This document shows, one piece after another, positions 26,017 to 34,950 of a stretch of DNA of 34,950 bases. This DNA is from Cytophagia bacterium (GTDB lineage Bacteria; Bacteroidota; Bacteroidia; UBA7662), in NCBI GenBank assembly GCA_009926405.1, contig RFOZ01000004.1, positions 1-34,950 of the forward strand, given 5' to 3'. Within the stretch, counting starts at the first letter, position 1, and each line of letters begins with the position of its first letter. The notes below the pieces were generated by a model that did no database searches, was not told the origin of the DNA, and worked only from the letters and a program-made list of their open reading frames with translations. Both the position numbers and the translations under genes were made by a program.

Positions 26017-27399
26017 ATGCGCATACTGGTTGTTGATGACGAGGCCCCCATCCGGGATAGCCTACAAGAAATACTTGAAAGCGAAGGCTTTGAAGTTGGA
26101 TTGGCCGGGGATGGTCTACAGGCCCTGCAAATCTTGACCGATTCTGAATTTGATTTGGTCCTCAGCGATATCAAAATGCCAAGGATGGACGGCATGGAGT
26201 TGTTGACCCATTTGGCCAAGAATTTCCCTCGATTGCCTGTGGTTATGATTTCGGCCCATGGCACGGTCCAAACCGCGGTTGAAGCAACCAAATTGGGAGC
26301 ATTCGATTTTATTACCAAGCCCCTGGACCTGGACCGCTTGCTGATCACTTTGCGCAATGCCTTGCAGATAAGCACCCTCAAACAAGAGGCCCTTTCGTGG
26401 TCCAACGACGATACCGATCCGGTCGAATTGCAGGGTCGTTCCCCCGCTTTGATAAGCCTCAAGGAAACCCTCCAAAGGGTGGCCCCCACCGAAGTTCGAA
26501 TACTCATTGCCGGACAGGCAGGAACCGGAAAAGAATGGATTGCCCGTTTTATTCATCGACTGAGTCCACGCAAAAACGGACCCTTTGTTTCGCTTAACTG
26601 CGCAACCATTCCAGCAGATCGATTGGAATACAGGCTTTTTGGGCGAAGCGAAGAACAGGGAACGGAGGGAATTCATCGTGGATCCTTCAACCAGGCCATC
26701 GGTGGAACCCTCTTTTTGGATGAAATTGCGGATTTACCCGGACCAGCTCAGTTAACCTTGGTACGGGTTTTGGAATCCATGGGAAATACAGGAGGAAATA
26801 CCCGCAATGGGGTTCGCATCTTGGCCGGTAGCCAAAAGGACCTGATTCATCTCATTGATCAAGGTCTGTTTCGGTTGGACTTGTACCATTTGTTAAGTGT
26901 TATTCTAGTGCACCTTCCTGCTTTAAACCAAAGACGGGAAGACATCCCTATGCTAGCGGGAATTTACCTTAACCAAATCTGCCGTCAATACCAGCTTCCC
27001 CCCCGAACCTGGGATCCCGAGGCTTTGCGCGCTTTGCAGTCCATGCCATGGACGGGTAACTTACGAGAACTCAAGAACGCTGTTGAACGTTTGGCCTTGC
27101 TGGGCGGTTCTCCTATTACCACGTCCGACATCGACCTCTACCTGCGACCTTCGGGATCGGCAACGGAATCAATGGGTCCGGAAGGAACAAAAGTAGAAGG
27201 ACAAACCTTGGAGAAATTATTGCAAGAGGGTAATTTTCAGCGCTTTAAGGAGCAGGCCGAAAAGCTCTTCGTTGAACGAAAATTAGAGGAGCATGGCTGG
27301 AATATCGCTAAAACGGCCGAAAGTATGGGAATCCAACGTTCGCACCTGTACAACAAACTCGAACGCTTTGGCCTGACCAAGCCAAAAAGCCGTTCCTAG
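26017..27399 (+). CDS. NtrC-type response regulator (receiver + AAA+ sigma54-activator-like + Fis HTH), with degenerate sigma54-interaction loop
   Basis: Receiver: ILVVDDEAPIRDSL, LVLSDIKMPRMDG, ISAHG, ITKP. Walker A: IAGQAGTGKEWIARFIH. Walker B: GGTLFLDEIADLP. C-terminal Fis-like HTH: GWNIAKTAESMGIQRSHLYNKLERFGL. ATG at 26017 preferred over the TTG at 25993. Confidence 0.9.
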   Translation: MRILVVDDEAPIRDSLQEILESEGFEVGLAGDGLQALQILTDSEFDLVLSDIKMPRMDGMELLTHLAKNFPRLPVVMISAHGTVQTAVEATKLGAFDFITKPLDLDRLLITLRNALQISTLKQEALSWSNDDTDPVELQGRSPALISLKETLQRVAPTEVRILIAGQAGTGKEWIARFIHRLSPRKNGPFVSLNCATIPADRLEYRLFGRSEEQGTEGIHRGSFNQAIGGTLFLDEIADLPGPAQLTLVRVLESMGNTGGNTRNGVRILAGSQKDLIHLIDQGLFRLDLYHLLSVILVHLPALNQRREDIPMLAGIYLNQICRQYQLPPRTWDPEALRALQSMPWTGNLRELKNAVERLALLGGSPITTSDIDLYLRPSGSATESMGPEGTKVEGQTLEKLLQEGNFQRFKEQAEKLFVERKLEEHGWNIAKTAESMGIQRSHLYNKLERFGLTKPKSRS

Positions 27400-29513
27400 C
27401 GAATCACTCGAATAGTGCCGGAATAGGACACGATGTTCTCGTCGTCCCGGACCTTGAGAAGATAATAATAATTACCGGCTTCTAGACCAGGGGCATCCCA
27501 ATCGTTTTGATAATCATCCGAATGATAGACAGATTGACCCCATCGATTAAAAATGGTGAATGCTGAACCGGGATAGAGGTACAAAAATTTGATACGAACC
27601 TTGTCGTTGATATCGTCTCCGTTAGGTGTTATGACATTGGGCACTACAACCTCCTTGAAGGGTACCCCAAATTCCAATACATTGGAATACGAACGATAGA
27701 CCGCATCGGGACGCTGGGTGTACAATCGTAGTTTATACGAACCTCTTTTGAGAGGCTTACGCAAATTCCAAACGGTATCGGCAATCATGGAATCCATCAA
27801 GACCCAACCAAATTGAGGCCGCTTAATATCCAAAACTTCCAGGTTATAACGTGCCGTGTCCCAGCCTACGTAGGTATTCCAACGGAGTTGCATGGTGGTA
27901 TCGTCATCGGTCGTTGGAGGATCATTCACAAGCCGAATGGTGCTCACAGTCTTGGAGCGAAGGTTTTGAAATCCGTTAATGAGATTCAGGTTCAAATTGT
28001 AACTCAACGACTCATCACGGGGTAGTACCGGGGCATAAACATCCCGGTGGGTTAAGGTATCTACGTTGGGTTCGATCCAAAAACGATTCGAAAAACGAAT
28101 CGGATTTTCACCGGGACGATATCTAAAAAGGTTGTACCCGTTGAACCAAGACCGCAGAAGGGTATCGTTGTCCGGGTCAATTTTCCAATTCAAGATAACC
28201 GCATTCTCGTTGAGGGTATCCAGGGTAACGTTTTCCAACAAAAGGGGAGCTCGATAATCAGGGCAACCACTCACCTTGATTTTGAGCGTATCAAATTCAT
28301 TCATGTAGAGATCGCATCGGTTACCAAAAGTGTTGTTGTCGGTTCCTTTACGACTAACCAAGAAATAAGTGCCATTTTTTTCAAAGCCCTTGGTGAGTCG
28401 AAGCCATATATTCCGGGTTCTTCCATCACTAATACAGGTATCGGGCCGGGCACTTTGAATTTGGACCAAGTCACCATCCGGATCATAAAGCCTGAATTCT
28501 GATCCATCACGGGCAATGGAATTGCAAGCCACCAGTGAATTTAGTTCGACTTTGTAGGTGGTATCCGTCGTACATAACAAAGAATCCACAGCTTTTTTGA
28601 AAGCCGGTCGGATATTGTCACAATAACGCCCAATCCCAAGAATAACCTGTACATCCACTTTGACATAACCGATCAAGGTACCCTGCCTGAACTCACTGAC
28701 CTGCAAAACGAAAATTGCCGTTTGTTGGACATTGGAAAGAAAGTTGAGATTACCGTTATTCGGGTTGATATTGATGGTATTGCCCACCACATTGGCCGGC
28801 ACTTGGGCTGTTCGAGGTGCCAAATAATTGGCGTTGGTATTCCAACCAGTCCTTGCAGGAACCAACGAATACACCACGGAATCCCCTTGAGGTTCAGAAA
28901 CATCAAAAACCACGGTCACAGGCTCTTGGATGCAATAGGCCGGCACCTGAAACGAATTGAAACGGGCCGAGGTATTACCTGCCGGTATATTGTTATTGAG
29001 GTAGGAATCAATAAAAAAGTTTTGCTGACCGGGTGCAGGTCCCAAGGTATTGTTGGTGTTACGACAACACCATCCTGTATTGACGTTGGTTCCCCAAACA
29101 AAGTACCATTCATTGCACGTAGGGGTCGTTGTGGAAAAAGGTAAGGTCACCGTTCCGGTCCATTTGTACTCCTGCAAGCCATAACGGGTTCCCCCATTGC
29201 AGGTGCTGGGATCAATCGTACAAGCCGTAACAACCTCAATGCCGGTACCTGGAACCCATGAAACAGGCAATGTATAGGTCTGACCACAACCGTTGCGGTA
29301 ATACATGCTCATGTTCGGGGTGGTAAAGGGCCCCTGCATAATTGAGTTACAATCTCGGTATACCGTTAAGGTAATTTGATACTCGTTCGGATTGGCCAGT
29401 TTGGTGTAGGTAATATTTCCACCCGCAAGGTGAGTTGCTTGGGAAACCCCAGGGGCTAAACAAAACATAGCCAATACAAAACATCCAACGATAAATTTCG
29501 GAATTCGTGTCAT
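27396..29513 (-). CDS. Secreted T9SS type B cargo (gliding-motility-associated C-terminal domain)
   Basis: Signal peptide; N-terminal THLAGGNITYTKLANPNEYQITLTVYRDCN; C-terminal VVPNVITPNGDDINDKVRI...FTIFNRWGQSVYHSDDYQNDWDAPGLEAGNYYYLLKV. Confidence 0.9.
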   Translation of the reverse strand: MTRIPKFIVGCFVLAMFCLAPGVSQATHLAGGNITYTKLANPNEYQITLTVYRDCNSIMQGPFTTPNMSMYYRNGCGQTYTLPVSWVPGTGIEVVTACTIDPSTCNGGTRYGLQEYKWTGTVTLPFSTTTPTCNEWYFVWGTNVNTGWCCRNTNNTLGPAPGQQNFFIDSYLNNNIPAGNTSARFNSFQVPAYCIQEPVTVVFDVSEPQGDSVVYSLVPARTGWNTNANYLAPRTAQVPANVVGNTININPNNGNLNFLSNVQQTAIFVLQVSEFRQGTLIGYVKVDVQVILGIGRYCDNIRPAFKKAVDSLLCTTDTTYKVELNSLVACNSIARDGSEFRLYDPDGDLVQIQSARPDTCISDGRTRNIWLRLTKGFEKNGTYFLVSRKGTDNNTFGNRCDLYMNEFDTLKIKVSGCPDYRAPLLLENVTLDTLNENAVILNWKIDPDNDTLLRSWFNGYNLFRYRPGENPIRFSNRFWIEPNVDTLTHRDVYAPVLPRDESLSYNLNLNLINGFQNLRSKTVSTIRLVNDPPTTDDDTTMQLRWNTYVGWDTARYNLEVLDIKRPQFGWVLMDSMIADTVWNLRKPLKRGSYKLRLYTQRPDAVYRSYSNVLEFGVPFKEVVVPNVITPNGDDINDKVRIKFLYLYPGSAFTIFNRWGQSVYHSDDYQNDWDAPGLEAGNYYYLLKVRDDENIVSYSGTIRVIR

Positions 29514-29514
29514 T

Positions 29515-31473
29515 TTATTTGATTATTTGAAGGGGGCCAAACAGCGGTTCTTTGTCGATGACCCGAACAACATAGAAATAATTGCCGGCAGGGATATCGG
29601 TTGGTGACCAATCGTTTTGGTAATCATCGGAATTGTAAACTACCTGGTTCCAACGGTCGTAAATAGTGACCTTGGTTCCAGGGAAATAAATCAAATCCTT
29701 GATCGTAAAAAAGTCGTTGGTGCCGTCACCGTTCGGAGTAATCACGTTGTAAACAACCACCGGCCGGTCAAGGATATCGAAAGCAATCCAGTTGGAATGG
29801 GCTGTCAGGCTGCTGTCATCGTTGACGGCCTGAACCCAAGTCCGGTATCGACCCAATTTGGTGCTTTTTTGGATTTCATAAAGGGTATCCGTTGTTGAAC
29901 CAACCCAAAAACCAACCGTATCGTTGACCAGGGTGGTGTAAATATTGTATCGCGGGTTCTCGAAGGCCTTGTAAGGGGTCCACCGGATACGACCCGGACC
30001 TCTGTTTCCATTGCGCAATGTGGTATCCGCTGGTTGGACAAAAATATTGTTGACGGAGTCGCCGTGATCGGTCAGGCCGTAATACTTCATCTCCAAGACT
30101 GCCAGGAAATCCCGGGGACCCTCCGTTGGGTCCTGAACCTTGGTCACCAAGGTTGTATCGCTTAGACGATTCACCGAAGCAAAACGAAACCATTGATCGG
30201 AATGCAGGCCATCGTTTTTGAACAAAACATAACGCTTGAAATAGGTGGTGTCAAAATCCACCGGGGTGGACCAGGTTAGTTTAACTTCTTGATTATCCGG
30301 TGAAACATCCACATTGAGCATGTTCACCGGTGTGTTGTATTCGTAACAATCGTCCAGGCGGACAACGATGGTATCAAATTCTTGGGCTCCTGAACCACAA
30401 TCTCCGAGGAGGGTATTGTTATCAAGGCCACGACGCACCACCAGATAATGATCCCCGTTCACCAAAAAATCAATGGCTGATTCCACCGTTACCGAATCGG
30501 TGCGGTTGTTAACGCAGGTATAAGACACTTTCCGTATCTGCATTAATTGGCCGGCAGGATTGTACAGTCGAAAATCGGTCCCGTTGGTATCGATGCTGTT
30601 GCAGGTAAGGGCTCCCGCTTTGACTTTGAGCCCTATTTGACGGGTATAACAAGCGGGTTTCACCACCGGCCAATACGAAGTGGTGTCTATAGATTTGAAG
30701 CCGCCAAAGTAAACCCCCTGGCATTGCCCTACCGGGGAGAACAACCAACCTTCGCTCTGCGATGCGTTGGGATAGACCAGACCGGGGGTTGTTGGAGCAA
30801 CGACCCATTGGGTCGAATTGCGGGACCAAACGGGGGGGGGCTGGCCAATAGAGGTGTTGTTCACAACGTATGCAACCGTTCCTGTTGCATTGTGAAGGCC
30901 CAAAACGGCGGTTCCGCCGGCCCAGGTAGTGCAATTGGGTTTGTTCTCAATAAATACCTCGATGGTGTTGTTGCACTCGTTCAAAACGATTTGGAAAGTC
31001 CCCAACAACGAGGTACACTGGTACATGGGTAATTGGAAGAAGGAAACCACCATTTTGCGGTTGGGATAGGTTCCAACCTGTTGGTACGAAATGTTGCCGT
31101 TCCCATTCAAGTTGGACCACCAGTCCTGCCAGGGCCCCATAACGCAATTGCGGGGAACCGACACATTGGTGCTGGGAATGGGCGCTGAGGTGTACGTGCT
31201 GGGTTGCCCCGGAGAAAAGCTCACCCAGCCATTGGTGCCGACCCAAAACTGGGTATAGGTGTTTCCAAAATAACAAAAACTAAAGCCCAGGGGAAAAGGA
31301 CCGGCGATGCCGTCGTCTGCCGAGGAGAACTGGCCGGTTAAGGACGAGCCTCCGTAGGGAGCCGGGGCAAAGGGAATCGGCGCTATGGTGTAGGTCTGGG
31401 CCCAGCCACGAAGGGCTGACCATCCCAAAAGAATGGTAAGTACCAGAAAACGTAGAAAGGTTGCTTGGGTCAT
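29515..31473 (-). CDS. Secreted T9SS type B cargo, paralogous C-terminal half to the neighbour; nidogen-like N-terminal region
   Basis: Signal peptide MTQATFLRFLVLTILLGWSALRGWAQ; N-terminal PFPLGFSFCYFGNTYTQFWVGTNGWVSF; C-terminal VYNVITPNGDGTNDFFTIKDL...VTIYDRWNQVVYNSDDYQNDWSPTDIPAGNYFYVVRV. Confidence 0.9.
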   Translation of the reverse strand: MTQATFLRFLVLTILLGWSALRGWAQTYTIAPIPFAPAPYGGSSLTGQFSSADDGIAGPFPLGFSFCYFGNTYTQFWVGTNGWVSFSPGQPSTYTSAPIPSTNVSVPRNCVMGPWQDWWSNLNGNGNISYQQVGTYPNRKMVVSFFQLPMYQCTSLLGTFQIVLNECNNTIEVFIENKPNCTTWAGGTAVLGLHNATGTVAYVVNNTSIGQPPPVWSRNSTQWVVAPTTPGLVYPNASQSEGWLFSPVGQCQGVYFGGFKSIDTTSYWPVVKPACYTRQIGLKVKAGALTCNSIDTNGTDFRLYNPAGQLMQIRKVSYTCVNNRTDSVTVESAIDFLVNGDHYLVVRRGLDNNTLLGDCGSGAQEFDTIVVRLDDCYEYNTPVNMLNVDVSPDNQEVKLTWSTPVDFDTTYFKRYVLFKNDGLHSDQWFRFASVNRLSDTTLVTKVQDPTEGPRDFLAVLEMKYYGLTDHGDSVNNIFVQPADTTLRNGNRGPGRIRWTPYKAFENPRYNIYTTLVNDTVGFWVGSTTDTLYEIQKSTKLGRYRTWVQAVNDDSSLTAHSNWIAFDILDRPVVVYNVITPNGDGTNDFFTIKDLIYFPGTKVTIYDRWNQVVYNSDDYQNDWSPTDIPAGNYFYVVRVIDKEPLFGPLQIIK

Positions 31474-31538
31474 GAATGGGCGCTGGTCCGTTGGATGTTG
31501 GAATTAGTCAGGACGAAAAATACCGCTGATTTGCCCAA

Positions 31539-31571
31539 AAACCTTGACCAAGACCGCAATTTTCAAGGTTT
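31539..31571. repeat. Inverted repeat (9-bp perfect arms, 15-nt spacer) in the divergent intergenic region
   Basis: AAACCTTGA (31539-31547) and TCAAGGTTT (31563-31571). Confidence 0.6.
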
Positions 31572-31611
31572 AATCCGCTTTTAAAGGTCCCAATACGGGG
31601 TCCAATTGGCT

Positions 31612-31619
31612 TACTTTTG
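31612..31619 (+). promoter_or_regulatory. Candidate Bacteroidota -7 element (TACTTTTG) for lepA
   Basis: Exact TAnnTTTG match ending 7 nt before the lepA ATG (31627). Confidence 0.5.
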
Positions 31620-31626
31620 CGTACCC

Positions 31627-33414
31627 ATGAAACATATCCGGAATTTCTGCATCATCGCCCACATTGATCACGGTAAAAGCACCCTGGCGGATCGGCTCCT
31701 GCAGATTACCAGGACAGTGGATGACCGGGATTTGCAGGCCCAGACCCTGGATGATATGGATTTGGAACGGGAAAGAGGCATCACCATCAAGAGCCATGCC
31801 ATACAAATGAATTATCGTCTTGATAACCAAGACTATATACTCAACCTTATCGATACCCCGGGCCATGTGGACTTTTCGTACGAAGTGTCCAGGGCTATTG
31901 CATCCTGCGAGGGGGCTTTATTGATCGTTGATGCCTCTCAAGGCATTGAAGCTCAAACGATTTCGAATCTGTACCTGGCCCTGGAACATAATTTGGAAAT
32001 CATTCCCATTCTTAATAAAATGGACCTTCCTTCGGCATCCCCCGAAGAAGTTAAGGACCAGATCGTTGAATTAATCGGCTGCAAACGGGAGGATATTCTG
32101 CCCGCCAGTGGCAAAACCGGCCAGGGTGTTGACAAGGTGCTGGAGGCGATTGTTCATCGAATCCCTGCACCCCAGGGCGATCCCGAGGCCCCATTGCAGG
32201 CCTTGATTTTTGACTCGATGTACAACAATTACCGAGGCGTTGTGGCCTATTTCCGGGTTTTTAACGGAAGGATTCGTACCGGGGAAAAGGTCAAATTTGT
32301 CAATTCCGGCAAGGAATACCTGGCCGATGAAATCGGTATCCTCAAGCTCAAGCCCCAACCCAGGGAAACCGTTGAAACCGGGGATGTAGGGTATATCATT
32401 TCCGGCATCAAACAGGCCCGTGAAGTCCAGGTCGGCGATACCATCACCAGCATGGAGCGACCCTGTGCGGAAGGCATCAAGGGTTTTGAAGAGGTTAAGC
32501 CCATGGTTTTTGCAGGGATTTATCCTGTGGATACCGAAGATTACGAGGAACTTAGGGATTCCATGGAAAAGCTTCAGTTGAACGATGCGTCCTTGGTTTT
32601 TGAACCGGAATCCTCGGCAGCATTGGGATTTGGATTTCGTTGCGGTTTTCTGGGAATGTTGCACATGGAAATCATTCAGGAGCGCCTCGAAAGAGAATTC
32701 AACATGACGGTCATCACCACGGTTCCCAACGTTTCGTATTTCTGCCAAACCACCAAAGGCGAAATGCTAACCGTGAACAACCCTTCCGATCTCCCGGATC
32801 CCAGCCATATTGATTTTATCGAAGAGCCCTTTATCCACGCCCAGGTTATTACCAAGGCGGATTTTATCGGGCCCGTCATCGAATTGTGCATGAACAAGCG
32901 GGGCGTCATTACCAACCAAACCTACCTGAGCTCCAACCGGGTCGAGATTACCTTCGATATGCCTTTGGGGGAAATCGTTTTTGACTTCTACGACAAACTC
33001 AAAACCATTTCCAGAGGGTACGCATCTTTTGACTACCACCTGATTGGTTACCGTCAATCACGTTTGGTCCGCATGGATATTCGGCTTAACAGCGAACCGG
33101 TGGATGCCCTTTCGGCCCTAATCCATGCCGACAAGGCCTACGATTTGGGCAAAAAAATGTGTGAAAAGCTTCGAGAATTGTTGACCCGTCAACAATTTGA
33201 AGTCGCAATCCAGGCCTCCATCGGGGCCAAAATCATTGCACGCGAGACCCTCAAAGCCCTGCGCAAGGACGTTACAGCTAAATGTTACGGTGGGGACATC
33301 TCCCGTAAACGCAAATTGCTCGAAAAACAGAAAAAAGGCAAAAAGCGAATGCGCCAGGTGGGCAATGTAGAGATTCCACAAAGCGCCTTTTTGGCGGTTC
33401 TCAAACTGGACTAA
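31627..33414 (+). CDS. lepA: Elongation factor 4 (LepA)
   Basis: [62 protein letters not shown], and the LepA C-terminal domain ([41 protein letters not shown]). Confidence 0.98.
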   Translation: MKHIRNFCIIAHIDHGKSTLADRLLQITRTVDDRDLQAQTLDDMDLERERGITIKSHAIQMNYRLDNQDYILNLIDTPGHVDFSYEVSRAIASCEGALLIVDASQGIEAQTISNLYLALEHNLEIIPILNKMDLPSASPEEVKDQIVELIGCKREDILPASGKTGQGVDKVLEAIVHRIPAPQGDPEAPLQALIFDSMYNNYRGVVAYFRVFNGRIRTGEKVKFVNSGKEYLADEIGILKLKPQPRETVETGDVGYIISGIKQAREVQVGDTITSMERPCAEGIKGFEEVKPMVFAGIYPVDTEDYEELRDSMEKLQLNDASLVFEPESSAALGFGFRCGFLGMLHMEIIQERLEREFNMTVITTVPNVSYFCQTTKGEMLTVNNPSDLPDPSHIDFIEEPFIHAQVITKADFIGPVIELCMNKRGVITNQTYLSSNRVEITFDMPLGEIVFDFYDKLKTISRGYASFDYHLIGYRQSRLVRMDIRLNSEPVDALSALIHADKAYDLGKKMCEKLRELLTRQQFEVAIQASIGAKIIARETLKALRKDVTAKCYGGDISRKRKLLEKQKKGKKRMRQVGNVEIPQSAFLAVLKLD

Positions 33415-34307
33415 TGCCTTTAGGTCACGGCGCACCTCTCATCCTGGACGGCCAGGCTACCGCTGAACAAATCCGCGAGGAATTGCGGGAACTGAACCGC
33501 GGGCGGTTGTTATCAGGACTCCGTCCCCCCCACCTTACCGCGGTTTTGGTTGGCAACGATGGCGGAAGCGAAACCTACGTGGCCCACAAAATCAAAGCCT
33601 GTGCTTCGGTCGGCTTTGGTTCCGAGATTATTCGACTCGAGGCCACTATAACACAACATGAACTGATGGCTGTGGTCCATCGCCTCAACCAAGACAGCGG
33701 CGTTGACGGATACATCGTGCAATTGCCTTTGCCCTCCCATTTGGATGCTACGGAAGTAAACCTAGCTATGGCCCCCACCAAGGATGTGGATGGTTTTCAT
33801 CCGGTGAACCTGGGACGCCTGGCTTTGGGTTTGCCTTGTTATAAACCGGCAACCCCATCGGGGATCCTGGAATTGATTCATCGCAACCACATCGATATCA
33901 GCGGAATGCACGCCGTGGTCTTGGGAAGGAGTTCCATTGTGGGTTCCCCCCTGGCCCAAATGCTCTCCCGGAATTCCAACCCCGGGAATTGTACGGTCAC
34001 CCTTTGCCATTCCAGAACGGTTGACTTGAAGGAACATTGCCGCCGAGCGGATCTTTTGGTCGCCGCTTTGGGACAACCAGGCTTTGTGACAGCGGACATG
34101 GTTCGTCCCGGCGCTGTGGTCATTGATGTTGGAACAACGCGGGTGGTGGACTCCACCAAGCGCAGCGGCTATGCATTGCGTGGAGATGTATGCTTTGACG
34201 AAGTCGCCCCACTCTGCAGGGCCATCACACCGGTCCCCGGTGGTGTGGGACCTATGACCATCGCCTCCCTCTTGCAGAATACCTGGTTGGCCGCCAACCG
34301 AACCTAA
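33414..34307 (+). CDS. folD: Bifunctional methylenetetrahydrofolate dehydrogenase/cyclohydrolase
   Basis: AVLVGNDGGSETYVAHKIKAC, GYIVQLPLPSHLD, PTKDVDGFHPVNLGRL, VVLGRSSIVGSPLAQML, VTLCHSRT, TPVPGGVGPMTIASLLQNT. Start overlaps the lepA stop (TAATG). Confidence 0.97.
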   Translation: MPLGHGAPLILDGQATAEQIREELRELNRGRLLSGLRPPHLTAVLVGNDGGSETYVAHKIKACASVGFGSEIIRLEATITQHELMAVVHRLNQDSGVDGYIVQLPLPSHLDATEVNLAMAPTKDVDGFHPVNLGRLALGLPCYKPATPSGILELIHRNHIDISGMHAVVLGRSSIVGSPLAQMLSRNSNPGNCTVTLCHSRTVDLKEHCRRADLLVAALGQPGFVTADMVRPGAVVIDVGTTRVVDSTKRSGYALRGDVCFDEVAPLCRAITPVPGGVGPMTIASLLQNTWLAANRT

Positions 34308-34310
34308 GCC

Positions 34311-34910
34311 ATGGACAAGCTTCCGGTCATGGAGCAGTTCCTGAGCCTGCAAGGCGAAGGATACCACAGCGGCCGCCCGGCCTATTTTATTCGTTTGGGC
34401 GGATGCACCGTGGGCTGTGTTTGGTGCGATGTCAAAGACTCATGGGATGCCCAAGAACATCCTTCCCAATCCGTCGAAGAATTGGCCGAAGCCGCTGGCT
34501 CCTCCGGTGCCCGGTCGGTGGTCATCACCGGTGGAGAACCCTGCACCTATGATTTAGGAGCGCTCTGCACGGCCTTAAAAAATCGGGGATTGGAAATTTG
34601 GCTCGAAACGTCCGGGGTCTATCTGCTTCGAGGCGAATTTGATTGGGTGTGCTTGTCACCCAAAAAATTCCGTGAACCCTTGACTGAATCGCTCGGCCAA
34701 GCCAACGAATTCAAAGTCGTTGTATTTCATCCCTCGGATTTGGATTGGATGCAAGAATTTGTTGGGAAGTTGCGATCCGACTGTCGACTTTTTGTTCAAC
34801 CGGAATGGAGCAAAAGAGAAAGCATCGCCCCTCTCCTGGTTCGTTTTGTGCAGGAAAATCCAAGATGGACCTTGTCCCTTCAAACCCACAAATACCTTGA
34901 GATTCCATAA
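34311..34910 (+). CDS. queE: 7-carboxy-7-deazaguanine synthase (radical SAM)
   Basis: MEQFLSLQGEGYHSGRPAYFIRLGGCTVGCVWCDVKDSW (CX3CX2C), VVITGGEPC, CLSPKKFREPL. Confidence 0.93.
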   Translation: MDKLPVMEQFLSLQGEGYHSGRPAYFIRLGGCTVGCVWCDVKDSWDAQEHPSQSVEELAEAAGSSGARSVVITGGEPCTYDLGALCTALKNRGLEIWLETSGVYLLRGEFDWVCLSPKKFREPLTESLGQANEFKVVVFHPSDLDWMQEFVGKLRSDCRLFVQPEWSKRESIAPLLVRFVQENPRWTLSLQTHKYLEIP

Positions 34911-34950
34911 AATTCTTGGACTGTTAGGGGTCTTGGTTTTCGGGTGGGCC
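34897..34950 (+). CDS. Probable 5' start of a secreted or membrane protein gene (truncated by window edge)
   Basis: TTG at 34897 opens a frame reading (M)RFHKILGLLGVLVFGWA, a signal-peptide-like stretch overlapping the queE 3' end. No ATG is available in that frame nearby. Confidence 0.35.
   Translation, partial: MRFHKILGLLGVLVFGWA

Noticed and set aside
32071-32748. 225-aa minus-strand ORF opposite lepA
   Set aside because: Mirror frame of a highly conserved gene; no start context or motifs.
33762-34367. 201-aa minus-strand ORF opposite folD
   Set aside because: Antisense to a confident folD; translation shows no family signature.
1-34950. CRISPR arrays, tRNA/rRNA genes, IS elements, phage or toxin-antitoxin/defence genes
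   Set aside because: Looked for by eye; no repeat-spacer pattern, no transposase or defence-type motifs, and nearly every base is already assigned to housekeeping-type genes.

Overview
The window is a very densely coded chromosomal segment that looks like Bacteroidota. Supporting signs are T9SS type A and type B C-terminal domains, several TAnnTTTG -7 promoter elements, and family-typical gene pairs. It is mostly housekeeping: exbD (partial), tonB-like, folC, rnhA, rdgB, ilvE, an M16 peptidase pair, an acyl-CoA thioesterase, T9SS cargo, a PASTA protein, a tandem double-Ddl ATP-grasp protein, a ferredoxin, a LuxC-type acyl-CoA reductase, cysteine desulfurase, phosphohexomutase (glmM-like), dapF, HtrA/DegP, two diheme cytochrome c peroxidase/MbnH-like lipoproteins with an MbnP-like lipoprotein, a second phosphohexomutase, the RNase P RNA gene, an NtrC-type response regulator, two paralogous T9SS type B cargo proteins, lepA, folD and queE. 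I saw no CRISPR array, tRNA, rRNA, IS element or phage gene. The items most worth a second look are: (1) the MbnP-like plus two MbnH-like lipoprotein operon; (2) an NtrC-like regulator whose AAA+ domain has lost the GAFTGA loop and the second Arg finger; (3) a natural fusion of two Ddl-type ATP-grasp enzymes with an altered metal/substrate motif in the first copy; (4) an rnpB promoter whose -7 element contains the stop codon of the upstream gene; (5) an M16 active/inactive pair, the inactive partner carrying an extra C-terminal domain. All functional statements are by-eye family recognition; no searches were run.
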